NCBI GenBank assembly: GCA_013398015.1
Contig: VZRR01002192.1
Location: 248,001-312,000, forward strand
Source of the DNA: Oreocharis arfaki
Lineage: Eukaryota; Chordata; Aves; Passeriformes; Paramythiidae
Length of the DNA: 64,000 nucleotides
Direction of reading: 5' to 3'
The notes beneath the pieces were generated by a model that was not told the DNA's origin, did no database searches, and saw nothing but the letters and a program-made list of their open reading frames with translations. The first letter of the stretch is position 1. Each line of letters opens with the position of its first letter. Shown here piece after piece: positions 1-12,260 of the stretch. The position numbers and the translations under genes were made by a program.

Positions 1-3000
1 TTGATAGTTTTGCAAGACTTGCGTTACAGAAAAACATGGTGCAAGAGTTAGTGTGGCACAAGTCTGCAAGTGGCACTCTCCCTTCTGTCTCTGGTGTGGT
101 ATTGTCAGTGGGAACTGTTGTTCCACTGCTGGTGGTACAACAGTATTTTGGATGAGACAAAAGTTCTGTCTGTGAGGTGTTGTGAAGATTCCTAGCCTAT
201 ATTCCACAAGCACTCTGTGAAGAGAAGAGCCTTGATCCAAATGGCGATGCAGATAGGTGTACTCAGACTCGTTCCCCAAACTTTTTCATTTGGACCCTGA
301 TTTATCTTTTCCTGAAACTATTGATTTGTGTTAAACAGCTTTTGCCTTTTATTCAGACCTAGCTGGACTTCAGCAATTTGTCTGAAGTTGTGAAAGTAGT
401 CTAGGACAACTCATCAAAGGCTCAGCAAAAACATTTTCTTAATGGGAAGTAATTTTCCAATCACCATATAGCAGAACCATAATTATACATTGGAGTATCC
501 TTTGATGTAGCTTAAGGCAAACGGTTACCTAATAAGAATGCCTGATTGTGTAAGTTTCATTGTACACAGCTCAGGAACAATTTTCAATAGCTTCTAAGGT
601 ATTATGAGTTACTTTTGACTGAAATTTAAATTCAAGATGGTATCGTATAATGAAAATGTAGACATGCTGCATTAGCATAATTATAACTCTCTAGTTGTAA
701 ATATTTATATAACAATAGTGTAAAGACCAAATATAGTTATGTGCTTTTATTCCAGTTGGTCTAAACATTCAAGAAAAACTAGCTCTTCAGCAGTTCTAGG
801 AATAGTTTACTTGTCGAGTTACAAATAAGCTTTTAGAGGATTTAAGCTCACCTTTCTAATACAGATTTAGTTTATGCTTATTTGCTTCAGATATTTCGCT
901 CTTTTCTTTTTAATGGTATCCCATGAAATTTCTTGCACTTCTAAGAAAGCCACTTTTAAGTGAAAGTTTCTGTTGGAAAAGCATGTTTATAAAGCTCACC
1001 TGTACCTTTCTTCTAAAGAGAAGCCTGGAGAAGGGACATTGTCTGCTAGGTATCTCTCTGAACATATGGGCTGAATTACTCAGCAAAGAATTGAACTACA
1101 CTGTTTCAGATTGGTTACGGTGGTAAAAACTGCCTCACACTGCTCTGCAGAAGAGGGATGGATAAAATGCTCTTTGAACAGTCAAGATTTTTTAAAAATG
1201 TCGGTGCAGAGGGCTTGCATTTGTGTTTGGCTTTCTAGACCTGCCTCTTGACCTTCTAATTACTTGATTTGAAACAGCACTGAGGGTATAATAAAACTGG
1301 AGGTTGTCTCTCGTTTGCTTTATCATAAATTAAAGCTGTTCGTTTGGTGAGGTGAAAGTAAAGGCAGAGTGTTCATTACTGCTCAAGTGACGGCTTGTCA
1401 ATAGCACTGCCTTTCAGTTTGTTCTAGTCAGCACTTGCTGTGCATTTTGTTGGACCACTGGGAAATAAATACAACAAGATTATACATTTGGAATACCACA
1501 AGAGTTCATGAAGGGAAAAACCAAAAAAAACCCCAACCAGATGATAAATTATACACTTGGTAGAAAGTGACATGCTATCTTGTGCTATTAACAACCAGAG
1601 ATAATTGCAGTGAATTGTAATTGCAGTTTGCAACTTACAGTACAGTGTGTCCAACATCAATCTTAATAGTGAACAAAGCAATTTATATTAAAAGTTAATT
1701 CACTTGGTAAGTTTCGGCTGTATACAAGGGAGCTAACAGATGTAGCTTTTCAGAAAGTTCAAAGGCATTTGGAACATGGAGAGAAATGCTAATGTAGTAA
1801 GCCTCAGAGAAATATTGCATTACTACTCCTAATGAAAACAAATGTATGCCATTATATCCCAGTTTGTGTTTATTTAATAAACTATGCAGTTTTATACATT
1901 GAAGAAATTCTGTTTCTGAATGTAACAAAACCAGATTTTTAGTCATAGATTACATAAGAATAGCAATTACATGTGTATATAGCAAGTGGGGGTCTAGATT
2001 TCCATGTATTTGATTCTATATTCAATTTTAATTTACTCCTTTTATGAGTCAGTGCTAAAAAGAGTGTATGTGCGTGTATGTGTTTATACATACATATTAC
2101 TGGATTTTTTAAATCTAGGTCTTTATTCTGGAATTGTTTAGTAGTGCCCAGCATTTTACTAGGTTGCCTGGTTATAATTACTCTAGATTTTGAGTGATAT
2201 CTTTAATCGGGTTTAATTAGAATGAAACTTTATTTTGGGAGAGCCTAACACCCCTTCTCATGGAGATGATAATCTGGCATTCACTGACCATCCAGTGGTG
2301 CCCTCCTGTCTGGGAGAGCTTCTGTGTACCCGCTGACTTTGTTTTGTGGGCTACAGCATTTCACATTTACTTTAAGAAGCATTACCATTCTCTGAGTGTT
2401 GTGGTCAGTCCTTGGTGCTCATCAAATGACGGAGAATTCCCTGATCTGCAGAGTCATGTTCCAAACACGTAGTGCTGTGCTCTGGGACTGGCTGTGTGTT
2501 GGTGGGTGACTATCGATACAGTTTGAAAACTCAGGGTGAAAGTGCTGCCTTTTTTGATAGTTAGTTGGCAAAGTATGAAAATCTCCAAATTAAGACATAG
2601 TTAGATTTGCCTAACTGGATAATTGCTACGTTTTTTAGAATAGGGAAAAACATTGAGAGGGAAGGGGGTTGAGAAGGTTTTACTTACTGTCACCTTACAG
2701 ACCCCCACCTCGTTCAGAGGGTTCATCCAACAGAAGGGAGCATTGCTCCCCATTTTGTACCATCCTGCTTTTCCATAAACGTCTTGTCCTTGTGAGAGAG
2801 CAGAGTCTGTTCATATCTAAGTCTCGTCTAGGGTTTCACCCGGTGTGAGCTGCTTTAGTTCTACTGAATTCAGTGGAACAAAGACATTTAAGACTAGCTG
2901 ATGATTGATTCTCACAGGAGTTTGGGGAGTAGCTGAAAAGCTGGACTGAGGCTATTTTTCTTCTTCATTACATTATTTTTGTTGGGAAGGTAAGAATGTG

Positions 3001-3600
3001 TAATTCAGAACTAACAATCTTGTTTAGATGGATAGCTTGGAGCTTTGCTTGTCTCTGCTGAAGGAAATCCAGAGCTGCACTAAATGTCTTATGCATGTAT
3101 CTTATATTGTCTCTCTTATACAATGTGCACATGTGCGTTAGGCAGGGTTAGGGTTTCAGTAAAGATCTGTCCTATTGAGAAGACAATCTTAAATTATTTG
3201 ATCATTAAAATTTTCATGTGGAGATAAACTAACAGTATGTAGTAGCACACTTTTGAATTTGATTGCAAATACTTGGCTGGAATTTTTAGAATGATATAGA
3301 AGATTAAAAAAATCTTTGTTTTTTGCTGGTAGTTAATTTTCTCCTGTACAACAACATGCTGAGTCTGACATAAATTGGCAGGAAAGGTAATTTGAGAAGC
3401 ACAGCTTAGAAACGTTACATATAATTTTCCATTTGTTTTAGCAAAAGTCATCTATAGATCTAAGGGATGTTTTGACAGCCAGTCATTATGGATGTACGTT
3501 ATCCTATTAAAATTATTTTTGTTTACTTTTTCATAGGTAATAGTAGAATTATTAAAAATAAAGAAAAGTATATTTAAATTCATTTTATCAGGAGCAAGTT
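1..3600. other. Gene-free unique sequence
   Basis: No supported gene. Open frames here reach only about 85 codons, lie on both strands, and have no recognisable domain. The DNA is AT-rich with ordinary short T and A runs. A weak TG/TA-rich stretch lies near 2064-2096. One weak trace of an old amniote repeat is listed separately at 2838-2882. Otherwise I see nothing. Confidence 0.7.
2838..2882. repeat. Possible ancient amniote palindromic repeat fragment
   Basis: The stretch reads GGTGTGAGCTGC followed by an ACTGAATTCAGTGGAAC core. This resembles the widespread old amniote repeat in which a GGTGTAAAT arm flanks a CATTGA/TCAATGG centre. Only one arm and the centre are visible, so the assignment is weak. 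Similar and better copies lie at 29091-29158, 31769-31876 and 53942-54022. The family name cannot be fixed without a repeat library. Confidence 0.25.
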
Positions 3601-3610
3601 TCTGCATAGG

Positions 3611-3636
3611 TGAATTACACTAAGTAGTGTAATTCA
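3611..3636. repeat. 26-bp near-perfect palindrome (12-bp arms, 2-bp centre)
   Basis: TGAATTACACTA at 3611-3622 is followed by AG and then its exact reverse complement TAGTGTAATTCA at 3625-3636. Pairing breaks immediately outside the arms. The central gap is too short for a normal RNA loop, so at DNA level this is either a cruciform-capable palindrome or two facing half-sites for a dimeric DNA-binding protein. It lies about 30 bp upstream of a TA dinucleotide tract. Confidence 0.9.
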
Positions 3637-3667
3637 TTTTCCAGAGAAGGGCATGTGATGCTGCCTG

Positions 3668-3696
<29 letters not shown>
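3668..3696. repeat. (TA)n microsatellite running into a T tract
   Basis: About nine TA units run from 3668 to 3686 and continue directly into an uninterrupted T run ending near 3696. This is a simple-sequence tract, likely length-polymorphic. No coding context. Confidence 0.9.
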
Positions 3697-3698
<2 letters not shown>

Positions 3699-3699
3699 T

Positions 3700-6600
3700 A
3701 TGTCATAATAGGAATTGAGTTCTTTCCCTTAGCTTCGTGACTGTAAGTGCATGTTCCATGTATTATTCTGGTAGCAGAACGCCTATCCAAAAAAACGTCA
3801 AACCAAATTGATCCTAAAATGTGACCCATTTTACACTGATAAGTAGGGGGAAGTTGAACAGGGGAATGTGTAGAATCACTGCTCCTGGCACTGGAACATC
3901 TGCCTGCCAGCATGGGCAAGTGGATAAGCACAGGAATAATGCTGTAAGTTCGGAGCAAGGATCCATCAAACTCCTGTTCTGCCTCCAGGAGTGGCCACGT
4001 GCAGATACACAGGGAATAAGGACAGGGCAGGTACAAATGGTATTTTATTCAGTCTCTAGGTATGAATGAAGAGGATTCTTAGCTGTGATGCCGAGGCCCC
4101 AGTGCTGTGCCTGGGCAGCTGTTCCAGATGTGTGCTGCAGTAGCCTTGGAGTGACCGACTCTTGCGCTGGGGCAGCGGTGGAGACCTGCCTGGCAGGGAC
4201 TCGCTTTCCCTCTCTTCAGGTAGCACTGGGATACAGTAGCAGTGCATGAGGCTGGGGAGCACAGGCTGGAATGGAGTAAGATTGCCTTGCAGGAAAAAAA
4301 TAATTGGAAAACACAAGGAATCAAATTTTTGAAAAGCTCAGCAGTTAAAACCTTCTATTTAACAATCTGGTTAAAGGAGACAGGTTTTCACAGGAGTTCA
4401 TGTACCATGTATGTATTTACTCTCCTTATATGTACATTCCACAAAAAGGTGTTCCTGTCTTCTTCCTCAGGCACTCTTTGAGAAATGTCAAAAGTGCAAT
4501 TATAGAAATAGACTGCTTGGGACCCTTCATTCACCTAGAAATTAACATAAACCATAATCTGGGAACAGACTTTATTCCTAGGCTTTATTGTCTCCCACCA
4601 GAACAGTTAAATGTCCAGACATCAAAATTACTGAGCTGTTAGAAACTCTTCACCCAGAACAGAATTTATTTGGCTTTTGCACATGGATATCCATAGAAGG
4701 AAAATTCCTGAAAATTAGTCTTGTGAGTCAGATGTGGCTTAGTATTGCTCTTTCTTTGTGTAAATGATGTCACTTTGTCCATTAATGAGAATGTTTAGCA
4801 TTAATTTGTCTTATGTTCAGCAACTACTTCAGAGAAAAAGTTGCAAAGTGTTTAGAAAAAGAAACTTAGTGTCAGGAATTTATTAATAATGAAAATGAGC
4901 AACATGGGAAAAGCCTGAAGGATTCTACAAGGTAAGTAATGGAGCATGCCATGAAATACCTTTTAATGTAATTGAAATTGAAATAATTTACAGTATTCTT
5001 GAAACAGAAAAATGTAAGTAATGGAAGGACCTGCTATGATATTTTTGATTCTTCAAAACTGAAATATGTTAGGGATAAGAAGAGGAACAGAAAGCAGAAG
5101 ACATTGACTAGCAACTCCTTTTAAATATTAGGGTACTAGAACTAGATTAACTGATTTGCCAGTGGAGTTGGAGAAATAAAAGCAGTAAGTTTTATAGCTG
5201 TGAACTTTAAGTTCTTACTGTTTCTTTACAAGATTTCAAGAAATTGTATGCACATAGGGAAATACTTGCACATTTTGGTAAAAATTCAGTACCTTCAATT
5301 ATAGTTTTATGGTTGCGTTCTGTGTACACTAATGCAAACATCATTATATTAGTCCTTCCATATTACTTTTTGGCAGTAGGTCTCTGAACATCTTACTAAG
5401 AGGTAAATAATGTTGTATTTCAGCAAACTGATGAACAGAGAACTCATCCAAAGTGACTTTGAAATACTGTGATGTGTTACTTTATTTAACAACTTTTAAT
5501 TATCCTTTCAAACAGTAGAACCAGTATCCTATTTGGATAGCATGCTACATAATGGAAATGAAAAATACTCACTACAAGAAACAAGATTACAGAGACTGTT
5601 GTCTGAAAACAATTTGCTGAAAGCATTTAGGCCGTTCTTGCAAAATAAGGATGTGTTAAAAAAAAAAAAAATTATATTCCTGTAAAGAATTTTAATAAGA
5701 TCCTCTTTGAACTTGAACCTAGTTCCAGTTCTTAGGAATTTTGTGGGGAAAAACAAGTCTAACTCTGGTTACACCAAGACAGATGAAACCAGGTCAGGAA
5801 ACCCAGCTCCTCCCCCACTGTAGTCTGTGAAAACACGATCCAGCCTGAATATTTGGTGTGGTGTCTGTGCTAGGAAGAAGCATGAACAATTCTGGTAAAG
5901 TAGTGAAAATAGGAATTTGGGGTTTGGAGGGGTTTTTTGTTTTTATGAAATATGCAAAAAGGGTGAAGTTATTGCAAGCTGGATGTTTGCTGCAGTGCAT
6001 TTGTGTTTCAGGATCGCAAGGAGCTCTCTGGTTTTAGGCATTAGAAAAGAGATGTCAGTGGGGATTTTTTTTTTTTCGAAGTAAACACACAAGTAGCAGG
6101 GTTAAACAAAGAAAAGTTTAGGTTATTAAATAAAGTCCCGATACTTCTTACTCGCTCAAGATATTTGCAGCAAGTTCTCTGGAGTAGAAAATGAAGGGAA
6201 TGCGCCATGCAATTTTTCTTTAGCCTTTTTGCAATGCAACAGGGCAATCGATACAAATCTTTGCAGTAATCATATATTGATTTTCCTAGAATATAACTCC
6301 ATTTAAAGCATTTTTATCCCCAGGAGTGAAAGCATTGGAGGCTATCAAAGGAGGAAGTAGCTTTCCTTGACCCCATCTGCAGTTCACATTGATTAACAGA
6401 GGCTAGGTAAAATAAATAAATATGTGTGAGAGAGAATAAAGAAGAAAGAGTCACAGAAAGGTTAATACTGGCTGGGGAGAAACATAATTATAGTGCATTA
6501 GGGTTTTTGTAAAATTATTAGGTCAGGATAAGCTAACAAGTGACTTGGAGAAGGTGGATTCTTCATTAAGTCAGAGCCAAATACTGCAATACCTATTTTT

Positions 6601-9600
6601 CACTGACTGCTACAAGTTCATATAATGTGGAGCTTTCTAATGATCTGCCCCTGTGCACATGCAGGTATCAGGACAGTGAAATTGAGTTGAAACTGGTAGA
6701 TTTTCACTTTACCCTGTAATGGAACGTCTGATATGATATACTGAGCCTGGGACAGATTCACCGTGAGTGTGCAGAGGTGGCATTGAAAGAAGCTTGATGA
6801 ATCCATGACATTATGTTTTCATTAATTGTAAAAATGCTGTTGTTGTAGATGGTTTTTAAAAGTTGCAAAACCACAATAGATTTGTTTTCTTTTTTATTTA
6901 ATTTTATGAAAGATTAAAAATCATGCAAGATATTATTTTAATGTCATTTTGGTAACACTGAAGCAAGTCTCTCCTGCTTTCATGTGCTGAATACAGTTTT
7001 CAGTGTTTAACCTCTCGCTTTATTCACTGGAACTGCAAAGTAGACGATGGCACATCTCATGTAAGTGTCACACTCTCCTAGGAGACAGTAAAACCAAGGC
7101 CGTATACCATAATTTTGGAATCAGATTTTTCTCAAAGCCAGGAATTTTAGGATTTTGTGATTCGTCTTAGCTGTCCCAAAAGTCCCTGCAGCCCATCCCA
7201 TGCATCCCTATACTTTCAATATGGCAGTTTTACCTCTTCTCCTGCCAGTTTGGTCATTTCCTGGTGCTTATCCTCCCTTCCCTATGTTTTTGTGGCTGAA
7301 GCCAAATTCTCCTAGATCAGCCTTTATTAAATTAAAAGGTGTGTGTAGCCTCATTATCCTTTGCAGTGTGTTGTAGTTGATACTGTTTATTTTACCAGTG
7401 GCTTCAGAGCTATTTTGCTTCAGGCAAAGCAACTACTACACATTGTCAGATAAAGTACCTTATCTGTCAGTAGCACTCTTGTGAATTAATCATAATTCAA
7501 TAGGTTTACTAATCAAGATTTGAGATGAATGTTTTGATAGAGCAATCAGATTTGTCCAATCTATCATTACTTGACAGTTGCTTTAGGCAGAGTGCTGACT
7601 TGGCATTAGGACCTGGTTTGGATCAGTTTGGTGTGGCCCCACTAGTCAGTGGCATCAGTTATTGAAGCGATGGACTTCTGCATAGATACTTATCATAGTT
7701 CTTTTTCAGTTTGAGAGTGACTGGAGTGAAGCTGAGATCAGGTAGCTCACCTACCCTGTTCCACATTATCAAAACATTTTTGAACCAGGAGTTCACTTTG
7801 TAATTTTCACAAATAACGAAACTATTCCAAGCTCGTTGACAAATCTGAGACATGATTTATGGTAGCATATGCAAACATTGCTCAGGACTGAAAGGGTCAC
7901 TGGAATAGAAAGGAGATAAAGTTAATATATTGTTAAGTGTTGCTAATTATGAATCAAGTCACGTCTGATGTCACTAGAATTTGTTCTTTATTTTGCCCAG
8001 TTAAACATTCTTGGGGGTAATTTACAACATAGCTTGCAGCAGTTTCCTCAATTTGAAAGCATAAATGAAGGCTTTCATTGTATATTGACATATTTTTCTT
8101 GTTAAGCAATGTTTAAGGTACTGATACAAGGTGCTGTAATAGTGGGTTAGACTGCACGTGCAAGTTTGGTACATTGTAGTCAATAATGCATTAGTGTGGG
8201 AAAATGAAGAAGAGAATTGATGTGTTTGGGTTTTTTTTAACATGGGTGGAGAAGAAGGAACAAAAAGCCTTCAAACAGCCACAGCTAAATATAGACCTAT
8301 TTTCCTAGTTCATGGAATTTTTGGGTATGTTTTACTAGTACATACACAATACATGTGTGGACCTCTAGTTTTGTCATCGTTTCAACATATATTCTTCCTT
8401 TCATGCTGTTCTTATGGTACTTGTGACTTTGGGGAGAGCATGTACATGGTGATGTGATGGGAAGTCCACTGTGCCCTGTCCTCTATACAGACAATGGCTG
8501 TAGCTGAAGCTTATTCTTGTGCACCAGGTACTGTCTACCTACTACATCCTCTTGAAGCTTAACACAGAGCTAAAACCAGTCCCTTGCCAATGGGATGTCA
8601 GCTCTTCTGTCTACGTACAGTTTCTCTTTTAATAATTTGAAAACTTGAAACACATTAAGTCAAAGAAGAAGCTAAAAAGTACTAGTTCTAATATAGATAC
8701 TCAGTCCTGAGCCTCAAAAACCAAAAACGTGCAGGCTTTACATTTTGTATGGCAGAAATTAAATGCCTATACTGTTGCAGTTGGAGGAGTTTAGTACAAT
8801 GTTGGGGTAACTTGCATTGCTGATATTTTGGTAGCAGTGCCATTTAGCGATGACTTCAGAAGACCGTGGTATAAATATTTGTGTTCGCTTGATGATAAAT
8901 AAGCAATCAGAATGCTAGATCCTTGCAGCCCTGCTTTAGTTGCTTTCCTGGAGTAATCTGTGAGCTCCAAAGGTTCACTAGCTCTCAGAATACCTGCACA
9001 GCTGCTTTCCAAAGTCCTGGTGCAAATACTTCTTGGAAACTGCACTGGAATAAGGCTGCCAGCAGCACTAAAGAGTATTGGCAGGTGAGCTGAGTCACAG
9101 TCTAATGCTCACCCGACCTGTATTGAATCTGTGGCAGACAGTGAGGACAATAACTCCTCTCAGTTATGATCAATGAGATACTTTTCTGGTTAACTTCAGC
9201 ACAAGTGGAATGCCTTCAGTACCTGCTGCTTGTCAGGGAGAACGTTCCTATGTCATCTTGTAAAGCAACGCCGACTAGTAAAAAAACCTCAAAGTGATGC
9301 TCAAGTGCAAGGAAAAATGAACCTCAAATTTTAACATTTTGGGTGTTTTTTAGCATAGCCTGCCAAATTTAAAAAAGAAAAAAAGACAATACCATTTTAT
9401 GACTTTTATTTTAAAAAGAATTTTTGTATTTTTGCCAGTCACTGCTGTGCTAAAAGCCAAAGTGAATATTATTTGTACTCACTGCTCATAAAATACCATA
9501 GGCCTGTTTCTGTGGAGTGATGAGAATTACATTGACTTTGCCACCACAGGATTCCTTCTAATATCCTGTCAACATTCTCATGCCCTGCATTTACTGCTGT

Positions 9601-12020
9601 GCTCAAATCTCATATCTCCATAACATTTAAAAGGAATAATGAAAGAGCATGTTTTCCAATACCAGACTATCCCATTGTTTCGTTTGTGCACTGAACTGCT
9701 GTTGATTACTTTGTAAGTTCCCTCTACCTGGTAAACTACCTGAGTGAGAATTTTTCCTGAGCAAATTTAGATGAAGAAAGCTTTTTGATGATCAATGAAG
9801 TACCATGTATGTAAAGTGGTTAATTAAATTTCTTTCCTTCCTCCATCAAATTCTGCAAGTTAAAAATCCCATTCTGAGGTTCTCCACTCACTCAAAACCC
9901 TAGTGCCTTGACAGCCACCTTTGACTTCATTTTCTTCTTTATAAAATCTATTATGACATGCAAGAGTGCCTTGCTCATGTGAGATGAATGATGGTCCTTC
10001 ATGCTTACTACAATAACATGGGATTAACATAGATCAAAGATTCACTGGAGTTATTAAGAGTAGGCAGTCTCCACATATTTGATACATCTGGATTTTTTTC
10101 TCTTTTGCTAGTTAACACATCAAACTAATAAATAGCAATGAGTCATTCTGCTTTTGTTTCCTTTAGAGTGCTAATAAATGTATATGAGTTGACAGTTTTA
10201 TAATGGTGAAGAGATAAAAAATGTTCTTGGTAAAAAGATGCTCTGTGTGAATACTTGTGTGCATTTCTGTTCACATGGTCATATATCTAACACCTGTGTG
10301 ATCCCTCAGGCAATTCAGTCACTCATTTTTCCTGCCAATTTGCTTGCTTCATTTTGATCTATGTTTGCCATCATTTGTCAACTGACACCTTTAGCATGTT
10401 TTCACATCAGTTGTTTTGAGAGCATGAATGCTGATAATTACATCAGTGCTGCCCCACTGCAGAAGTATAGACTAGACAGTCACCTGGGACTGGTTTTTTA
10501 AAAGTTATTTAGCAGTTATTAATTTCTGATTTTCATGAGTTGCGAAATTGCGGGTTGCTTATCCATTTCTCTCATTGCAGGTTTGTAGCACTAACTACAA
10601 CTCCTCCATTAAGTGCATGTAACAATGGCTTCAGTATTGGAGCTTTTGGTTGGGTCTTTTTCCCAGCTGTACATCTCTTGCCTCCCCTCAGATAGATGCC
10701 AAAGGCCTAAAGAATAGTCTCAGGTTTCCAGTGCCTCAGTTTTTCTCAATTTCCTTAGTTTAAAGCGGAATTCCCCAGAGTTTGTGCATGCACATGGCCG
10801 CCATCTCTGCATTCCTAAATTTCCATGAAAGACCAGTCTTTTTCATGACTTACTGAGGTTCCCTATGGGCTTCATGCAAATATTCTTAACAGTGTCAGGC
10901 ATTCCTTGTTATTTCTGTTTTTTTTCTTATTACCATGGTAGTTCCATCATCCAGTTCCAGGTGCTGGATGTTCTTCCTTTCTGTGAGAGCAGTTTTCTCT
11001 CTAGCGTTCACTTTTAAAAATGAGTGTAGGTGAGATCTAGAGACTAATTGTGGTTCCCACTCATATATGGCTTTGCACAAACAAGGTATCCCAGAAGACT
11101 CCTTGCCAAAGTTAATTTTCATTTTAGTCAACTGGTTCATATGGTTTTCTTCCCCAAACCTTGTGCCTTGAGAATGGAAGTATTCAGGGCAAGGAGTAAC
11201 TTGTCTTTCTGTGTATGTGGTACTAAACATTTCACCAAACTGTTGTCTTTTTATTTAGACAAAGATCTAAAGACATCATGAAATAAGCCAGAAACTCATT
11301 GAAATAGGATCACATTACTGTAACAGAAACACATTTTGTATCTAAGCAGTAGATGAAGCTCCTTAACACAAGTTTTAAATAAAACAAGAATTGTTCCAGT
11401 AGTTTAAACAGTGCTACTGGCTTAAAAGAGACTTACCCCAAAGGACTTATTACCACAATTTTCCAAGTCTTTAATTTATTATGTGCTCGGTGTTTTACTA
11501 CCTTTCCCAGATTTTAGTTATCTCAGCCCCACTCCTGAGTGCTGAAAGGTCAAGAGGTGCACTGCAAAGGCTGTGAGGGGAAAGGCACATCAATGCTAAA
11601 ATGTTTAAACTATTTGAAATCAAGGAATACAATACAAGCACTTCTGAAGTGCTTGTGCATATTTTGAAATCCAGCAAACCCTCTTTAAACATTGTAATGC
11701 ATAATTAGCATTTACCTTTGTATCTATGCATTTCTTCATAAGTGTCTAGAACAGGATTTACTGGGAGTTCAGTATGAGTCCACCAGGTTTTCAGCCTGAA
11801 ATCTAAATGTGTGAGTTGTGGGCTTATGTTTTTACTTTTTTTTTTTTTAATTTGGAGTTTTTTACTGAAATTTTGGCTTTTTGGTGTATCGTCCTCAAGG
11901 AGACCAAGTGATAAGGCATTTGTGGCCACAAAAATGCAGTCTGCAAGCATCCAGATGTACATGTGTTATAGGGGACACACAATTTTGTTGTTTAAAAATA
12001 CAAATAAATAAGTATATAAA
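3700..12020. other. Gene-free unique sequence
   Basis: No supported gene in 8.3 kb. A knot of overlapping open frames on both strands at 3695-4640 (largest 113 aa, minus strand) has no domain, no splice-site pattern I trust and no codon bias. I read these frames as chance. The 111-aa minus-strand frame at 10895-11230 is likewise unrecognised. Homopolymer A/T runs near 5658, 6065 and 11838 are ordinary. An octamer ATGCAAAT at 10874-10881 is within chance frequency. I see no repeats or RNA genes. Confidence 0.65.
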
Positions 12021-12021
12021 T

Positions 12022-12082
12022 AAATTTATGTAGCACCTTTTATCCTCAAGGATCCCAAAGTATTTAGAAAACTCTTAACATA
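12022..12082. repeat. Old MIR/L2-type 3'-end-like fragment
   Basis: The segment reads as TAGCACCTTTTATCCT, then AAGGATCCCAAAG, then TATTTAGAAAACTC. It resembles the ancient amniote repeat tail in which a 'tatagCACCTTTCATCC' stretch precedes 'AAGGATCTCAAAGCGCTTTAC'. That tail is shared by very old SINE/LINE families. A complementary-looking piece occurs at about 45735-45771. The exact family is uncertain and the copy is heavily diverged. Confidence 0.45.
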
Positions 12083-12200
12083 TGTTGGATCATCTAGCAT
12101 GCCACTAGAGTATTGGCACCTGTGGTACAGAGCACAATGGCCTTTAAAAAAAGTAAAATCCTTTTTAAAAACATAGGTTCGAAAGATGATAAGCATCCGG

Positions 12201-12260
12201 GTCAACTGCCACTAAAGTCTTCCCATCGATTTTGATGGGAGTCTACAAGAACAAATTCAG
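12201..12260. repeat. Possible ancient repeat with CCCAT/ATGGG inverted core
   Basis: TCCCATC and GATGGGA flank a 6-base centre inside a longer stretch that resembles the old amniote 'CTCCCATTGACTTCAATGGGAG' type of repeat. It lies about 120 bp after the fragment at 12022-12082 and could belong to the same insertion. Assigned by memory of the repeat's look, not by alignment. Confidence 0.3.

Noticed and set aside
10895..11230. 111-aa minus-strand frame that at first glance resembles a zinc-finger linker region
   Set aside because: No paired Cys/His spacing of a zinc finger and no KRAB or SCAN motif.
12177..12190. GGTTCGAAAG as a tRNA B-box
   Set aside because: The box is incomplete and no A-box or foldable arms lie at the right distance.
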